Positions 10,210 to 17,958 are shown, counted from the stretch's first letter. The stretch is DNA of 23,048 bases from Lingula anatina (GCF_001039355.2 NW_019775458.1:327655-350702); one strand, 5' to 3'. Translations and numbers: made by a program. Notes: generated by a model not told the origin, from the letters alone.

Positions 10210-10589
10210 AAGAAGAAGAAGAAGAAGAATAACAACAACAACAACAACAAATGTTTACAACAAAAGGTTTTTTAATAATTTTTTAGTGTTAAAACAGCAA
10301 CAAAAAACAACATAGAGAGTGCAGTTAAGGTTGTTATCTCAATACTGCCTACTCTATAACTACTCTATAACTGCCTACTCACTGCCTACTCTATAAAAAT
10401 TATTACAGTATAGTATTGCTATGAAAATTGGGTTTCCAAAAGGTGCCAGTTGATTGTCATGGATTCATGTGCAGAGTATGTGCCTAAGTGCTCACCCGTC
10501 ACCCAAAACATTACCACTCGTACCTTAACTTCTTCGAAATCCTCAGGCCAGTCGCTTGGATCAGGATACTCGCTATTTAACACTGACAT
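1261..10589 (-). CDS. RAD18: RAD18 E3 ubiquitin ligase, 15 coding exons, complete (996 aa)
   Basis: RAD18 with the E2 RAD6 monoubiquitinates PCNA at stalled replication forks in the nucleus and so starts translesion synthesis (family knowledge). Coding exons in transcript order: 10589-10524, 9743-9662, 8987-8926, 8393-8323, 7897-7675, 7420-7231, 6847-6707, 6184-6085, 5653-5539, 4746-4674, 4310-4234, 3977-3917, 3648-2320, 2039-1766, 1387-1261. The sum is 2,991 nt (996 codons plus TGA), every intron is GT-AG and every phase joins without a frame break. Domain order RING, UBZ4, SAP, RAD6-binding region is diagnostic. The ATG at 10589 is the first in the exon and places the RING at residues 30-68, where the family has it. 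The protein is about 1.9 times the usual vertebrate length (about 495 residues), almost all from exon 13. The basic C-terminal end (RKLRKRTN) resembles the basic end of vertebrate RAD18. Exon edges are inferred by eye without transcript data; the start of the last exon depends on splicing at CG|GTGAGT instead of reading into the adjacent TGA. Confidence 0.95.
1766..2039 (-). other. RAD18: RAD18 exon 14, Ser/Arg-repeat tail
   Basis: Encodes residues 864-955. It includes three 18-bp units (1861-1914) giving GSRSST/GSRSSA/GSRSTN, then a basic KRGRKR that could act as a nuclear localisation signal (inference). The donor CG|GTGAGT overlaps an in-frame TGA, so failure to splice would end the protein here, 41 residues early. 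Confidence 0.85.
1861..1914 (-). repeat. Three 18-bp units in RAD18 exon 14
   Basis: Units begin at 1861, 1879 and 1897, each starting TGACCTTGA on the plus strand. They encode G-S-R-S-[ST]-x hexapeptides in RAD18. Confidence 0.85.
2957..3043 (-). repeat. In-frame 33-bp duplication in RAD18 exon 13
   Basis: Two adjacent 11-residue units, PSAPLATGVVD and PNAPLAIGGVD, followed by a partial PTG. Nucleotide similarity (aaggggtgca recurring at 2982-2991 and 3018-3027) shows recent duplication. Confidence 0.8.
3377..3475 (-). repeat. In-frame 9-bp minisatellite encoding a Thr-Ser-Met/Val array
   Basis: About eleven degenerate 9-bp units encode T-S-M/V/A/I triplets at RAD18 residues 479-511. On the plus strand the core reads AGGTCA every nine bases at 3424, 3433, 3442 (GGGTCA), 3451, 3460 and 3469. 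Unit length is a multiple of three, so changes in copy number would keep the frame. Confidence 0.9.
3610..4310 (-). other. RAD18: RAD18 RAD6-binding region (exons 11, 12 and start of 13)
   Basis: Exon 11 (4310-4234), exon 12 (3977-3917) and the first codons of exon 13 (from 3648) encode residues 375-438, a charged, probably helical segment beginning AQEIIKDMERHERTKSKLAL and ending KKHKSQFDDLIAKAKA. Its position after SAP and its sequence correspond to the RAD6-binding domain of the family. Cross-species identity is lower than in RING or UBZ, so limits are approximate. Confidence 0.85.
4816..4941. repeat. 21/22-bp minisatellite in RAD18 intron 9
   Basis: Six tandem units start TGTGACAACTG or TGTGACAGCTG, with lengths 21, 22, 21, 22, 22 and a truncated 18. 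Units 1 and 3 share TTGTGTT and units 2 and 4 share ATTG, so the array looks like a dimeric 43-bp higher-order repeat. Confidence 0.85.
5424..5444. repeat. Poly(T) tract in RAD18 intron 9
   Basis: About 20 consecutive T on the plus strand, so poly(A) in the RAD18 pre-mRNA. It lies about 95 bp downstream of the exon 9 donor. No SINE body could be recognised beside it. Confidence 0.8.
6085..6184 (-). other. RAD18: RAD18 UBZ4 ubiquitin-binding zinc finger (exon 8)
   Basis: Exon 8 encodes residues 279-312 with the zinc ligands C281-x2-C284-x11-H296-x3-C300, the UBZ4 pattern used by RAD18 to bind ubiquitin at damage sites. The surrounding VDCPVCGVAIKQRNINLHLD and the following LNRSEKKEALR match family spacing. 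The donor GTATCC is followed by a C-rich run in the transcript. Confidence 0.94.
7231..7420 (-). other. RAD18: RAD18 exon 6: PIP-box-like plus SIM-like motifs
   Basis: Exon 6 encodes residues 169-232. SRTLHSFY (residues 179-186; 7390-7367) has the L-x-x-F-Y core of a PCNA-interacting peptide, with Ser in place of the usual Gln, and is followed by a basic SPGKSK. Twenty residues later DSDVIICDSENE (203-214; 7318-7283) has the form of a SUMO-interacting motif: a hydrophobic VII core flanked by acidic residues. Both assignments rest on pattern only. Exon 7 (6847-6707, residues 232-279) continues a Pro/Ser/Thr-rich linker. Confidence 0.6.
7675..7897 (-). other. RAD18: RAD18 exon 5, disordered linker
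   Basis: Exon 5 encodes residues 94-168, a low-hydrophobicity linker rich in Ser, Lys, Gln and Pro, with no recognisable fold. It joins exon 4 (8393-8323, residues 71-94, a conserved stretch that follows the RING in this family) to the exon carrying the PIP-like and SIM-like motifs. A TTG-started reading of the same frame is only this exon and not a separate gene. Confidence 0.85.
9108..9139. repeat. AAT/AAAT microsatellite in RAD18 intron 2
   Basis: Tandem AAAT units in an AT-only stretch of the intron between exons 2 and 3. Confidence 0.8.
9474..9621. mobile_element. Possible 148-bp MITE in RAD18 intron 2
   Basis: GGGCCCCGTAACTCGAAAGCAT at the left and the reverse complement of GGGCCTGTAACTGGATAGCAT at the right form an imperfect terminal inverted repeat of about 20 bp. 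The interior has no coding capacity. I see no clean target-site duplication, so the assignment is tentative. It ends about 40 bp from the exon 2 donor. Confidence 0.4.
10171..10250. repeat. Compound microsatellite AAT/AAG/AAC in RAD18 intron 1
   Basis: A short AAT run is followed by about 16 AAG units (to 10229) and about 7 AAC units (to 10250). The Arg-rich reading frame here is a by-product of the repeat. A small tandem CTGCCTACTCTATAA motif follows at about 10347-10398. Confidence 0.95.
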
Positions 10590-10687
10590 AACGATTTCAT
10601 AAACCCAACAAAAATGCCGTTTGGTTTTTACTCGAGCGTAAAATAAAATCAGTAATCACAAATACCGCGGGATAATTTACACAAAGG

Positions 10688-10696
10688 TCAAGGTCG
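10688..10696 (+). promoter_or_regulatory. ERR-like nuclear receptor half-site
   Basis: TCAAGGTCG differs by one base from the extended half-site TCAAGGTCA used by estrogen-related receptors, which drive nuclear genes for mitochondrial proteins in animals. It partly overlaps an upstream AAAGGTCA, giving two close AGGTC copies. Function is inferred only. Confidence 0.35.
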
Positions 10697-10705
10697 ATAT
10701 TTGAT

Positions 10706-10717
10706 GCATTCTGGGAA
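10706..10717. promoter_or_regulatory. ZNF143/THAP11 (SBS2-type) core site
   Basis: GCATTCTGGGAA is the reverse complement of TTCCCAGAATGC, the conserved half of the ACTACAATTCCCAGAATGC motif bound by ZNF143/Staf and THAP11/Ronin. The rest of the motif is diverged (AGTTGTA in place of TTGTAGT). It lies about 45 bp upstream of the TIMM17 ATG. Known biology: this motif is enriched at bidirectional promoters of cell-cycle and mitochondrial genes. Confidence 0.6.
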
Positions 10718-10760
10718 AGTTGTATAATGCGCAGTTGTTGAGTGAGCATCAGGAAACAAC

Positions 10761-13700
10761 ATGGACGAATACACACGTGAACCTTGGTGAGTCCTTTAAA
10801 CTGCATTTATTTTATCAGTGATATATGATAATTTGATGGAAAATCAATTATCTTTAAACATAAACTGTCATACTTGGCTTCATATTGTGTGAATATTTTT
10901 AAAGTACTTAAAACAGTGTTATTGTAGCATCGATTTCTACCCCATGGTACGTTCGTGAAGTTTGTAGCAGTGATGCAATTTCAATGCCAATTTCGATTAT
11001 TGACTGCTAGTTTGGACAGAAACTGTGGTACATCGTTTTAAGTCAAATAGAGTTAATGTCTATAGACCTCTATGCGTATTAACAACAACTGCTTGTTTCA
11101 TTTACTTCGAGTCATATGTTACCAAGGGAGTTGTTCGTGCCTCACTTGTGAGGTTGGACCGGTGAGGTTGTGGTTTATATCGGTCGGACTCAATAATGAC
11201 TGCAAGGCTTTGTGCAGTGGCGGATTTAAGGGGGGGGGGGGGGGGGTTTCGACCCCCACCCCCCTTTGATTTCTGACAAAAATCACAAATGGTCCCCACT
11301 TGAAATTGAAATTTTGTCCAGCTGAATCGTGGTTCTAAACCATAGAAAATGCACCGTTCTTCTAAAATACCAACAATTTTTAGGCCCCACATCAAAGGGG
11401 GGGGGGGTCAACCTCAATTCTCGCACCCCCACCCCCTTCAAATAATCCTGGATCTGCCCCTGCTTATGCATATTCCCTAACCAGGACTGAGCCAGAATTA
11501 CCCAAAATTATGCTAGTACAGGCCATCTAAATGACAGCTGGACACGTCACTTGGACCTGACATAGCTGCTCAGATTTTATGGCATTTGAAATGTTCTAAT
11601 GTAGAGTATACCTCACTGTCTGCCAAAGAGTCCAGTCAAATTCACAACATATGACATTTAATACATGGACAACCCCCTTTTAAGCTAGGAAATTGAACAC
11701 TGCATATTAAGTATTAAGTAAGGGTAATCCAGTATGGTGCACTCACTTAAAGTTTTGTGCAAATGCCTGTACTTGTACTTTCTGTGCTTTATGTACAGAT
11801 TCTGCTTTTGCTGTATTTTATAATAGAGAGTTGTAACCGGGACCGGAGGGGAGGGATAACTGGCAGAAGGTTACTATTCTCTGTTTAGCTATGCTTAGGA
11901 AGACACTGCCCAGTCACATCAAAGTAAAAGTTGTTCTGTATGCCTATTATTCATGAAAGACATTATAAATGTTTCCTTTCACAGTCTCTTTGTATATGGC
12001 AGTGCATATCAGAGTACAATTTTATTGGGAATTGAAAATGCTATGAACTGGCGATTTTTCATTTACCTTTTTTCTCTTCTGAAATAAATATTGTCTTTTA
12101 TCTTTTCCAGTCCGTATCGTATTGTAGATGATTGTGGTGGAGCATTTTCTCTGGGAGTGATAGGAGGCTCGATATTCCATTTTATTAAAGGTATCAAGGA
12201 CAGTGCAAAGGTAAGCCAGGGTCTTAGGGACCATTCCCACAGATATTTGGATCAATCTATCTCCCTGGGGGGTCTCACTAAATTGCTGTCAACTTGACCC
12301 GCTTAAATGTCTGTCACGTTTAGTAAAGCTGTAAGGGGGGTAATTATCTTTACCCTAACTGATTCGGTAGGTGTGAAAGACAATTAAGGTAGTTAAGCTG
12401 ACAGCGATTTAGTGAGACTCCCCAGGGAGATAGTTGGATCCAGAAGGATCGATCTAGGCATGGGAACCCAGTCTTACATTTTACCATTAACATATGTATA
12501 TTGAGACATCTAGACACATTTCCAAGAGATAAAAGTCTCTATTAGAGTGCATTCAGAATATTCAGCAGAATGACAGGTGCACGGATCAAATATGGTTGAT
12601 CCACTTGAATGCTTGTTGTGTAATCCCCGCGGGGAATCTATTCAGTATCTAATCGGGAATTAAACAGCCAGCTTTTAAGTGGGTCGCCATATGGGATCTA
12701 TGGATCTGTGAGACTGTATTCCCACAGATTTAGATCGATCCATCTGGATTGACCTAACTCCCTGAGGTTTCGCGCTAAATTGCTGTCAGCTCAAGAGGCT
12801 TAAATGTCTGTCATGCCTACCGAAACAGCTAGGTTAAAGATAATTACCCCCTAACAGCTTTACTAGGCGTGACAGGCATTTAAGCCGGACAATTTGACAG
12901 CAATTTAGTGAGACTCCCCAGTGGGATAGATCGATCTAAATATCTGTGGGAATGGTCTCTTAATCTGATGTTTTGAATGCACTCTTAGGTCTGCAGTTTT
13001 AAGCTTACTGGCTCTAGTTTTATCAACATTGATTTTTTTTCTCTCGCCAGCTATGTTGTGAATAAAGTAATTCACAAATGCTAGATATTTATGTATTTAA
13101 TATTGCTGTCATGTTGAAATGGACAGTTTAATCCACAGGAGAATGCTGTATTCAGTGTTGATAAAACCAGATCCAGATTTGTGGATAATGACTTAATGAA
13201 TATATTTATGAATAATATAATAATATTTATTTGCATCTAACTTTTAAAGTTAGATTACAAGTACAATAATATAAATCAAATTTACTAAGTAAGAATAAAA
13301 TAACCCTTATCAAAAGTATTAAGATGAAATAAAATGTACATTGAGGATATATTAATATACATTTTCTCATCCGTATTTTAGGGAAGTAGGTTGAAGGGAG
13401 GTTTTATGTCAGTAACTACCAACGCTCCAAAGACTGGAGGTGAGTATATTATAGACTGTGACCTATTCTAAAATAAAACCACTACAGACAAGAACTGCTC
13501 TTAACAAGAAACTGATACTAATTAAATTTTTAATGCCTTAATTGTATTCTCAAAAAGAAAAAAAAAAGTAAAGACTGCTCCCATCATTATTATTTGTGTC
13601 TTTTGTAAGTTCCTAATGCTGGCCCATCGTATTTTAAAAGCAGCCCATTTGATAGGTCAGTTACAGTCACTGTGGGTCTGTCAGAGGGGGTAAGCGACTA

Positions 13701-16197
13701 CCTCATAAGTGAAGGGAGGGACAGGTGCCTGATGTGCTCTCCCACCCCACCCTGTACTTGGTATTTTTCTGAGTGAGCTTGGATGGGGATTTCCATCCCT
13801 TGCAATTGCTATTTTATTTAACTTCCAGGAGCATTCCCTCATCAGGGTTTCACTTTCTCAGTCACATAAAGTTATCATTCAGTATAATTTCCAGGAACAT
13901 TGACTCAGTATGGTTTCACTTTTCAGTCACGTATTGTTATCATAAATAATGATTGTGTTCACTTAGTAATACTTTACAGTAGCATTCACTTTGTGGGGTT
14001 TTGCTTTCTCAGCCACATAATGCTATCTAATATGCCCACTGTAATTTTCAGGAGCATTCGCTCAGTGGGGTTTCACATTCTCAGCCACAGATTGTGCCTT
14101 GGTGGCTCTTCGGGGAAAGGAGGATCCATGGAACGCCATAATAAGTGGAGGTGTGACAGGAGCGGTTTTGTCGTTTAGGCGTGAGTATTGGTTTGTAATA
14201 TTTTAGAAGGATCAATTTGCGCTTTATATGCTATCTAATATATCAGTTGATTGTCAGTTCTTTCAGAGGCAGATGTAAAGCTGTCAGGATTGTAAAGTTT
14301 CAGTACTGAGGAATACATTTGTTCTATTGACTGACAGTAAATTTGACAGTTTGTTTCAGATTATTCTCTTTTTTATTTTTTATAAAAATGTTCAAGCTTG
14401 CAATAGTTCATTTGTTCTGATTATGTTTTGAACCTTCTGTTCAAAACGAATGGCATTGAGTCTGAAGTCTTTGTCTTCTCAACATCATTCTCATTTGTAA
14501 ACTTGAAAATTCAAATGCTAATAGTAGGGTTTGAACCTTTTTAAAGGCAGGGATACAAAAAAAATTAACTAAATAATGATAATATTAATAATGATGAATG
14601 ATGGTTTTGCCAGTAAGGCACTGCATTTTACAGCCATATTAGGCAGTGGTTTGAACACAGATTTTCACACAGTCACTTTGTTTTGTTGTTTTTTCAGAGG
14701 GCTATACTGCAATGTTCGGCTCAGCAGTAATAGGTTTGTGGTGTCTTTTTTCTTAAACTATTTTCATTGTTAAGAATTTGATAAGCGGAGGACTGTAGAG
14801 CGATGTTGTTTTTTATTTGTTTCTGTCAAAGTAGTATGATAAATCACTTTATTAGTGAGTTTATCTTTTTAGGTGGAAAACTGTTTGAGGTTGTCCAATA
14901 GCTTATGCTTTATTTTGAATTCAAGAGTAAAGAAAAACTATGTCACATAGATCAGAAGGGAACCTTATTTTTCTGTTTATATTTCATTTGGAATTATAAA
15001 GTTTAACAAATAAATAAAAAAGTAACTTGGTTTGTGAAATGTAAATATTATGTATTGAATCGTTGTAGGGTGTGTATTACTAGCTCTAATAGAGGGAGTT
15101 AGTATAGCCATGACTAAGATGAGTGCAGAACAGTTTAAACCTGGTAAGTTTGGCAAAGCAAGTGAATTAAAGGGATAATAACTCTTCGTTTCGGCCAAAA
15201 AATGAATTTTCCTGGAGTAAACAACAATTTTCCCATACTAACCAATGGTTAATGAATCCATTTTTACATTCAAAATAAGTCCCTGTTTTTTTTTCTAAAA
15301 AGTTTGATTTTTTGTTAAAATCTCTTAAGAGATTATAACAGAGTACAGCCATCAATGGAGGTCACGTGGTCTAAAGACTAGCTCAGATATCAGAATAATA
15401 GCTATAACTGCCGTTTTTGTGGTAATAAAAACAGAATACATAATATTTCTATGAGTTATTCACAATGTTTTTATTGTAAAATATAGATCTCATACGAAGA
15501 GTTATTATCCCTTTAAACACCAGTTTAGACGCTAAAAAAAGTGTTGTAATATGTGCCTTGATGTGGCGCGTCTTGATCACGTGAGCTGGTAGAGCGAGAA
15601 TAGTAGTCTGGGATGCGCCATGTTAGGTGACACGATGCAACGTTTCTTCCATAATAATTCCAGACGTATCTGTTGATTTTATTCGTGTTTTATGAGATCA
15701 CATTGAATCACAACATTTGGCGACAAGGATTAAAAAGTTAAAAAAATATAGTGAACAGTGGTATTACAAATCTAACGTTGCAGACTGCAGTTATGAATCA
15801 CAACAGAAGCATGCAGTGTACCTTTGGCCATATAGAGCAAAAACCAATTCCTGAAAATTTTAACGGTTTTGACTTAAGTATTGGGGTATAAATTATCCAA
15901 AATGTATGTATCCTGTGTATTCAAACATATTTAAAATCACCCTCCCACTCCCCCCCATCTCAGTTTGAATACATTCACACTTCTGTCCCACCAGGCTGTA
16001 TCTTTGAATGCATTCACAAGTCTGTTTTCTGCCCCATCAAGTCACACCTAACACAATGTGATGATAGTGTTTTCTTTCCACTTCCAGTGAGTCCATTAGA
16101 ACAGATGCCAGAAGACCCCAGTCAGTTAGGGCCAGCACCTGCTGGATTTGCTAGCTTTTTCGGAGGGGGATCAAGTACTGAGAAGGAATTTCAATGA
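10761..16197 (+). CDS. TIMM17: TIMM17, mitochondrial TIM23-complex subunit, 7 coding exons, complete (177 aa)
   Basis: Tim17 lies in the mitochondrial inner membrane with Tim23 and forms the translocation path for presequence proteins (family knowledge). Coding exons: 10761-10786, 12111-12210, 13382-13439, 14052-14180, 14698-14733, 15069-15143, 16088-16197. They total 534 nt and phases join cleanly; donors are GT and acceptors AG, although exon 5 uses a weaker GTTTGT donor. The start [20 protein letters not shown] is the Tim17 signature. C9 and C76 match the conserved cysteine pair of the family. Four hydrophobic segments lie at about 17-36, 63-80, 90-108 and 111-131, with small-residue motifs such as GVIGG and GGVTG. 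The loop LRGKEDPWN (81-89) and ALIEGV (122-127) are also typical. The tail is short and Gly/Ser-rich, ending [13 protein letters not shown]. Length is close to the usual 165-175. Whether it corresponds to vertebrate TIMM17A or B cannot be said. Confidence 0.97.
11215..11462. mobile_element. 248-bp MITE-like element in TIMM17 intron 1
   Basis: The left end CAGTGGCGGATTTAAGG and the reverse complement of the right end (CAGGGGCAGATCCAGGATT) form an imperfect terminal inverted repeat (CAGKGGCRGATYYA). Long G runs at both ends (about 11230-11246 and 11398-11407) and C-rich runs lie just inside. CAGTGGCGGAT-type ends recur in dispersed non-autonomous DNA elements of many invertebrates. The flanks (CTTTGTG and CTTATGC) are only loosely alike, so no clear target duplication. 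Confidence 0.6.
12227..12473. mobile_element. PIF/Harbinger-like palindromic MITE, copy 1 (TIMM17 intron 2)
   Basis: 247 bp with ends GGGACCATTCCCACAG and (reverse complement of right end) GACTGGGTTCCCATG, flanked on both sides by TTA (12224-12226 and 12474-12476), the target duplication typical of PIF/Harbinger elements. The two arms, each about 110 bp, are inverted copies of each other, including TCTCCCTGGGGNGTCTCACT, so the transcript would fold into a long hairpin. It begins only 16 bp after the intron 2 donor. There is no coding capacity. Confidence 0.75.
12712..12959. mobile_element. PIF/Harbinger-like palindromic MITE, copy 2, inverted
   Basis: 248 bp, the same family as the copy at 12227 but in opposite orientation: its reverse complement starts GAGACCATTCCCACAG and carries the same interior GTAAAGCTGTTAGGGGGTAA. 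Flanks are TGA on the left (12709-12711) and TTA on the right (12960-12962), one mismatch from a perfect duplication. Its arms are also mutually inverted. Copies 1 and 2 therefore form a second-order inverted repeat across a 238-bp spacer. Confidence 0.7.
13829..14051 (+). repeat. Three degenerate copies of the TIMM17 exon 4 acceptor and exon start, within intron 3
   Basis: Copies begin (first base after AG) at 13829, 13895 and 13980; the true exon starts at 14052. Each has a pyrimidine-rich stretch, AG, then a relative of GAGCATTCGCTCAGTGGGG and TTTCACATTCTCAGCCACA. Copies 1 and 3 translate in the exon frame as [13 protein letters not shown]-stop and [13 protein letters not shown]-stop against [13 protein letters not shown] in the exon. 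Copy 2 has lost a base near the end of the match. Spacing is 66, 85 and 72 bp. No splice donor accompanies them. Confidence 0.85.
15171..15512. mobile_element. TTAA-flanked MITE, Kolobok/piggyBac-like (TIMM17 intron 6)
   Basis: 342 bp with perfect 19-bp terminal inverted repeats AGGGATAATAACTCTTCGT (15171-15189 and 15494-15512), flanked by TTAA on both sides (15167-15170 and 15513-15516). TTAA target sites are typical of piggyBac and Kolobok transposons; the AGGGATA start is reminiscent of Kolobok-type MITEs. No transposase is encoded. The perfect repeats suggest a fairly recent insertion. Confidence 0.85.
15542..15715 (+). mobile_element. LTR of a truncated Ty3/gypsy-like retrotransposon
   Basis: A 174-bp segment starts TGTTGT and ends ACAACA, the TG...CA form of an LTR. 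It is followed after two bases by a primer-binding-site-like sequence and a short gag-like frame. It lies 29 bp downstream of the TTAA-flanked MITE. No second LTR is visible, so the element is truncated in its interior. Confidence 0.6.
15718..15730 (+). other. Primer-binding site of the LTR element
   Basis: TGGCGACAAGGAT begins with TGG, complementary to a tRNA 3' CCA end, and sits two bases after the LTR. TGGCGACGAGGAT-type primer sites are common in Ty3/gypsy elements of invertebrates; here one G is replaced by A. Confidence 0.55.
15793..15891 (+). pseudogene. Truncated gag-start remnant of the LTR element
   Basis: A 32-codon frame opens 62 bp after the primer site and ends in TAA. It contains FGHIEQ and PENFNGFD, which resemble the opening of Mag/SURL-type Gag proteins (FGxIExFxPE). 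The frame then stops and no protease or polymerase is found nearby, so this is a decayed fragment. Similarity is judged by eye. Confidence 0.4.
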
Positions 16198-17312
16198 CAG
16201 TCTGGACTAGTTTAATGATGGACTTTATAATCACAGGGCTGGTTTCACGGATGAACTGTAGACAGAAGGCTGGGGTCAGATTTTTCAAAAAAGTGTAGAC
16301 TCACCCTTCAGGAAATCAATGCCTTCAAGTACGTTTTTTTTTTTCGCTGGTTTTCCTGTCATGCCCAACGTTAACACACTGTGGTGTCAATTAAAATGAA
16401 GCGTCTGATGCATAGTATCAAACGTAGCATTCTCATGCTTGTTTGCGATGCGTTCAGTACATTTTGTTTATACTGACAAGCCAAAGTTTACATGATACCG
16501 CATTTGTACGCAAAGCTTTAGCTGCCATACTTCTACAATGCCTGTTCAAATTTGAAAATTTACAGAGACGTTTTCTGTCAATTTTTTGAAGGGTGAGTCA
16601 AGAGTAAGTTTTTGGGTCAATTTTCCACCTTACTTAGACTTCACTTACTAAGTTGTATATAACAGAGTGTGCCAGGCAGTTTATCTCGGGGATTTTTTTT
16701 AACTTTTGGCAAATTCTAATGACCAAATTGCAATTCTCTTTACATAGATTCTTAACTTAAAGTATGTGAAATGTCTTTATTATGAAGCTCTTAAAGCAAT
16801 ATCACAAGCTAAAGTCAACTTTGCGTGGCTGGCTATTGATGTGATTTTAGCAGTCTAAGCCCAAGAACTTGGCCCTTTTTGTGAAAAGGACCCCAGGTCT
16901 TGTTTTTAAGACTGCAACTTTTGTTCTACTACTTTTTGGTAAATGTGAAGTAGTCCACTAGGAATAAGTTACTATTGGCATACCACATTTGCCATTTCTT
17001 TTCATTAAACAGGAGGAATATTTCATCCAAGTGGAATGAAATAACTTTTTTTATAAGTCAGTATCTGTAAATGCATTGACTAAATGACATATGCTATTTG
17101 AATGGCAGTGTTTTTTTCTTCTGCATTTGATAGACATTTAATCATTTTTGAGATCAAGATCTCTAATAATGCATAACAACTATTATAGTTTAAGAATGAG
17201 ATAGATCATTTTTGAAAGATTTTAATTGCTTGTCAGGGTTAATTAATTTATTTAATGTGGTATATTTCAATGCAGCTGTTGCAAAAAAAAAGAAGAGGTC
17301 TTCATGCGAGCT

Positions 17313-17430
17313 GTTTCTTCATCGATCGGCTGAGGAAAATTGTTCTCCATCGCTCCTTGCAGACACTAATTTGGCAAACTAGAATGTTGGAGAACAATAA
17401 TTGTAATCTTAGCTGAACGATTGAAGAAAC
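17313..17430. repeat. 118-nt imperfect inverted repeat (hairpin)
   Basis: The left arm 17313-17349 (GTTTCTTCA...TTGTTCTCCA) pairs with the right arm 17388-17430 (TGGAGAACAA...TGAAGAAAC), with a 38-nt loop and a few internal bulges. Arm ends match best. The length is in the range of a small-RNA precursor or a very short MITE; neither can be confirmed. Confidence 0.6.
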
Positions 17431-17958
17431 CATGGAAGTGCTTTTCTCCTCAGATAGGACGTGCAGCATTGTGAAATGATTTCCTGTTGCAAAATATCAC
17501 ATTTTCTCTGGCTTTTAGTCTACGGTCATTCACCTTGTTCAGGTAGATTTGTTAGTCAGATATGTCTGTTGCTTGCGTTTGCTATGCACACGAAAGAAAG
17601 TTGAAATTATATACCAACTTGGTTTTAGTGAAAATTTTGATGTGGTCGGGCTGGGTACCGTGAATAGTAATATTAACGTGTCAAGACGAATTTCTGCGTT
17701 TAGAGGGGAAGGGGAGAGGGAGATCGAGAAATGAAACCTGGGAGACTTGTTACTGGAATCGGGTACGAGAGAGAGTCTGTTGTGGTACAAGGTCTGGTTC
17801 CCATTGATTTATACAGGCAAAAAACCTTAACACTGGACAGTGTCCTTTCTGCATTCTTTGTGTGACCATGAAACTGGCATCACTGGTCGTAGAAAGGAGG
17901 AACGAGCATCGCTTTGGTTGCAAAATTAATGTTCAATGATCCGCCAGTTGTCGGCACT

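Larger units (their letters stand above)
10590..10760. promoter_or_regulatory. Bidirectional promoter between RAD18 and TIMM17
   Basis: Only 171 bp separate the two divergent ATG codons, so both 5' UTRs and core promoters must fit here unless unseen 5' exons exist. No TATA box at a usable position is evident. The stretch is locally richer in CpG (CTCGAG-like, CCGCGG, GCGCA) than the flanking introns, as expected of a housekeeping promoter. Confidence 0.75.

Noticed and set aside
10013-10315. 100-residue plus-strand frame with a long Arg then Thr run
   Set aside because: It is the translation of the AAG/AAC microsatellite in RAD18 intron 1.
11102-11471. Two minus-strand frames with Gly/Pro-rich stretches
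   Set aside because: They lie on the G/C-run MITE in TIMM17 intron 1 and have no recognisable protein.
13900-14178. 92-residue plus-strand frame across TIMM17 intron 3 and exon 4
   Set aside because: It runs through a decayed exon-4 copy and then reads exon 4 in the wrong frame.
14521-14660. tRNA-like B-box (GGTTTGAACC) near 14527 and 14650
   Set aside because: No matching A box or cloverleaf at the right distance; no tRNA gene was found in the window.
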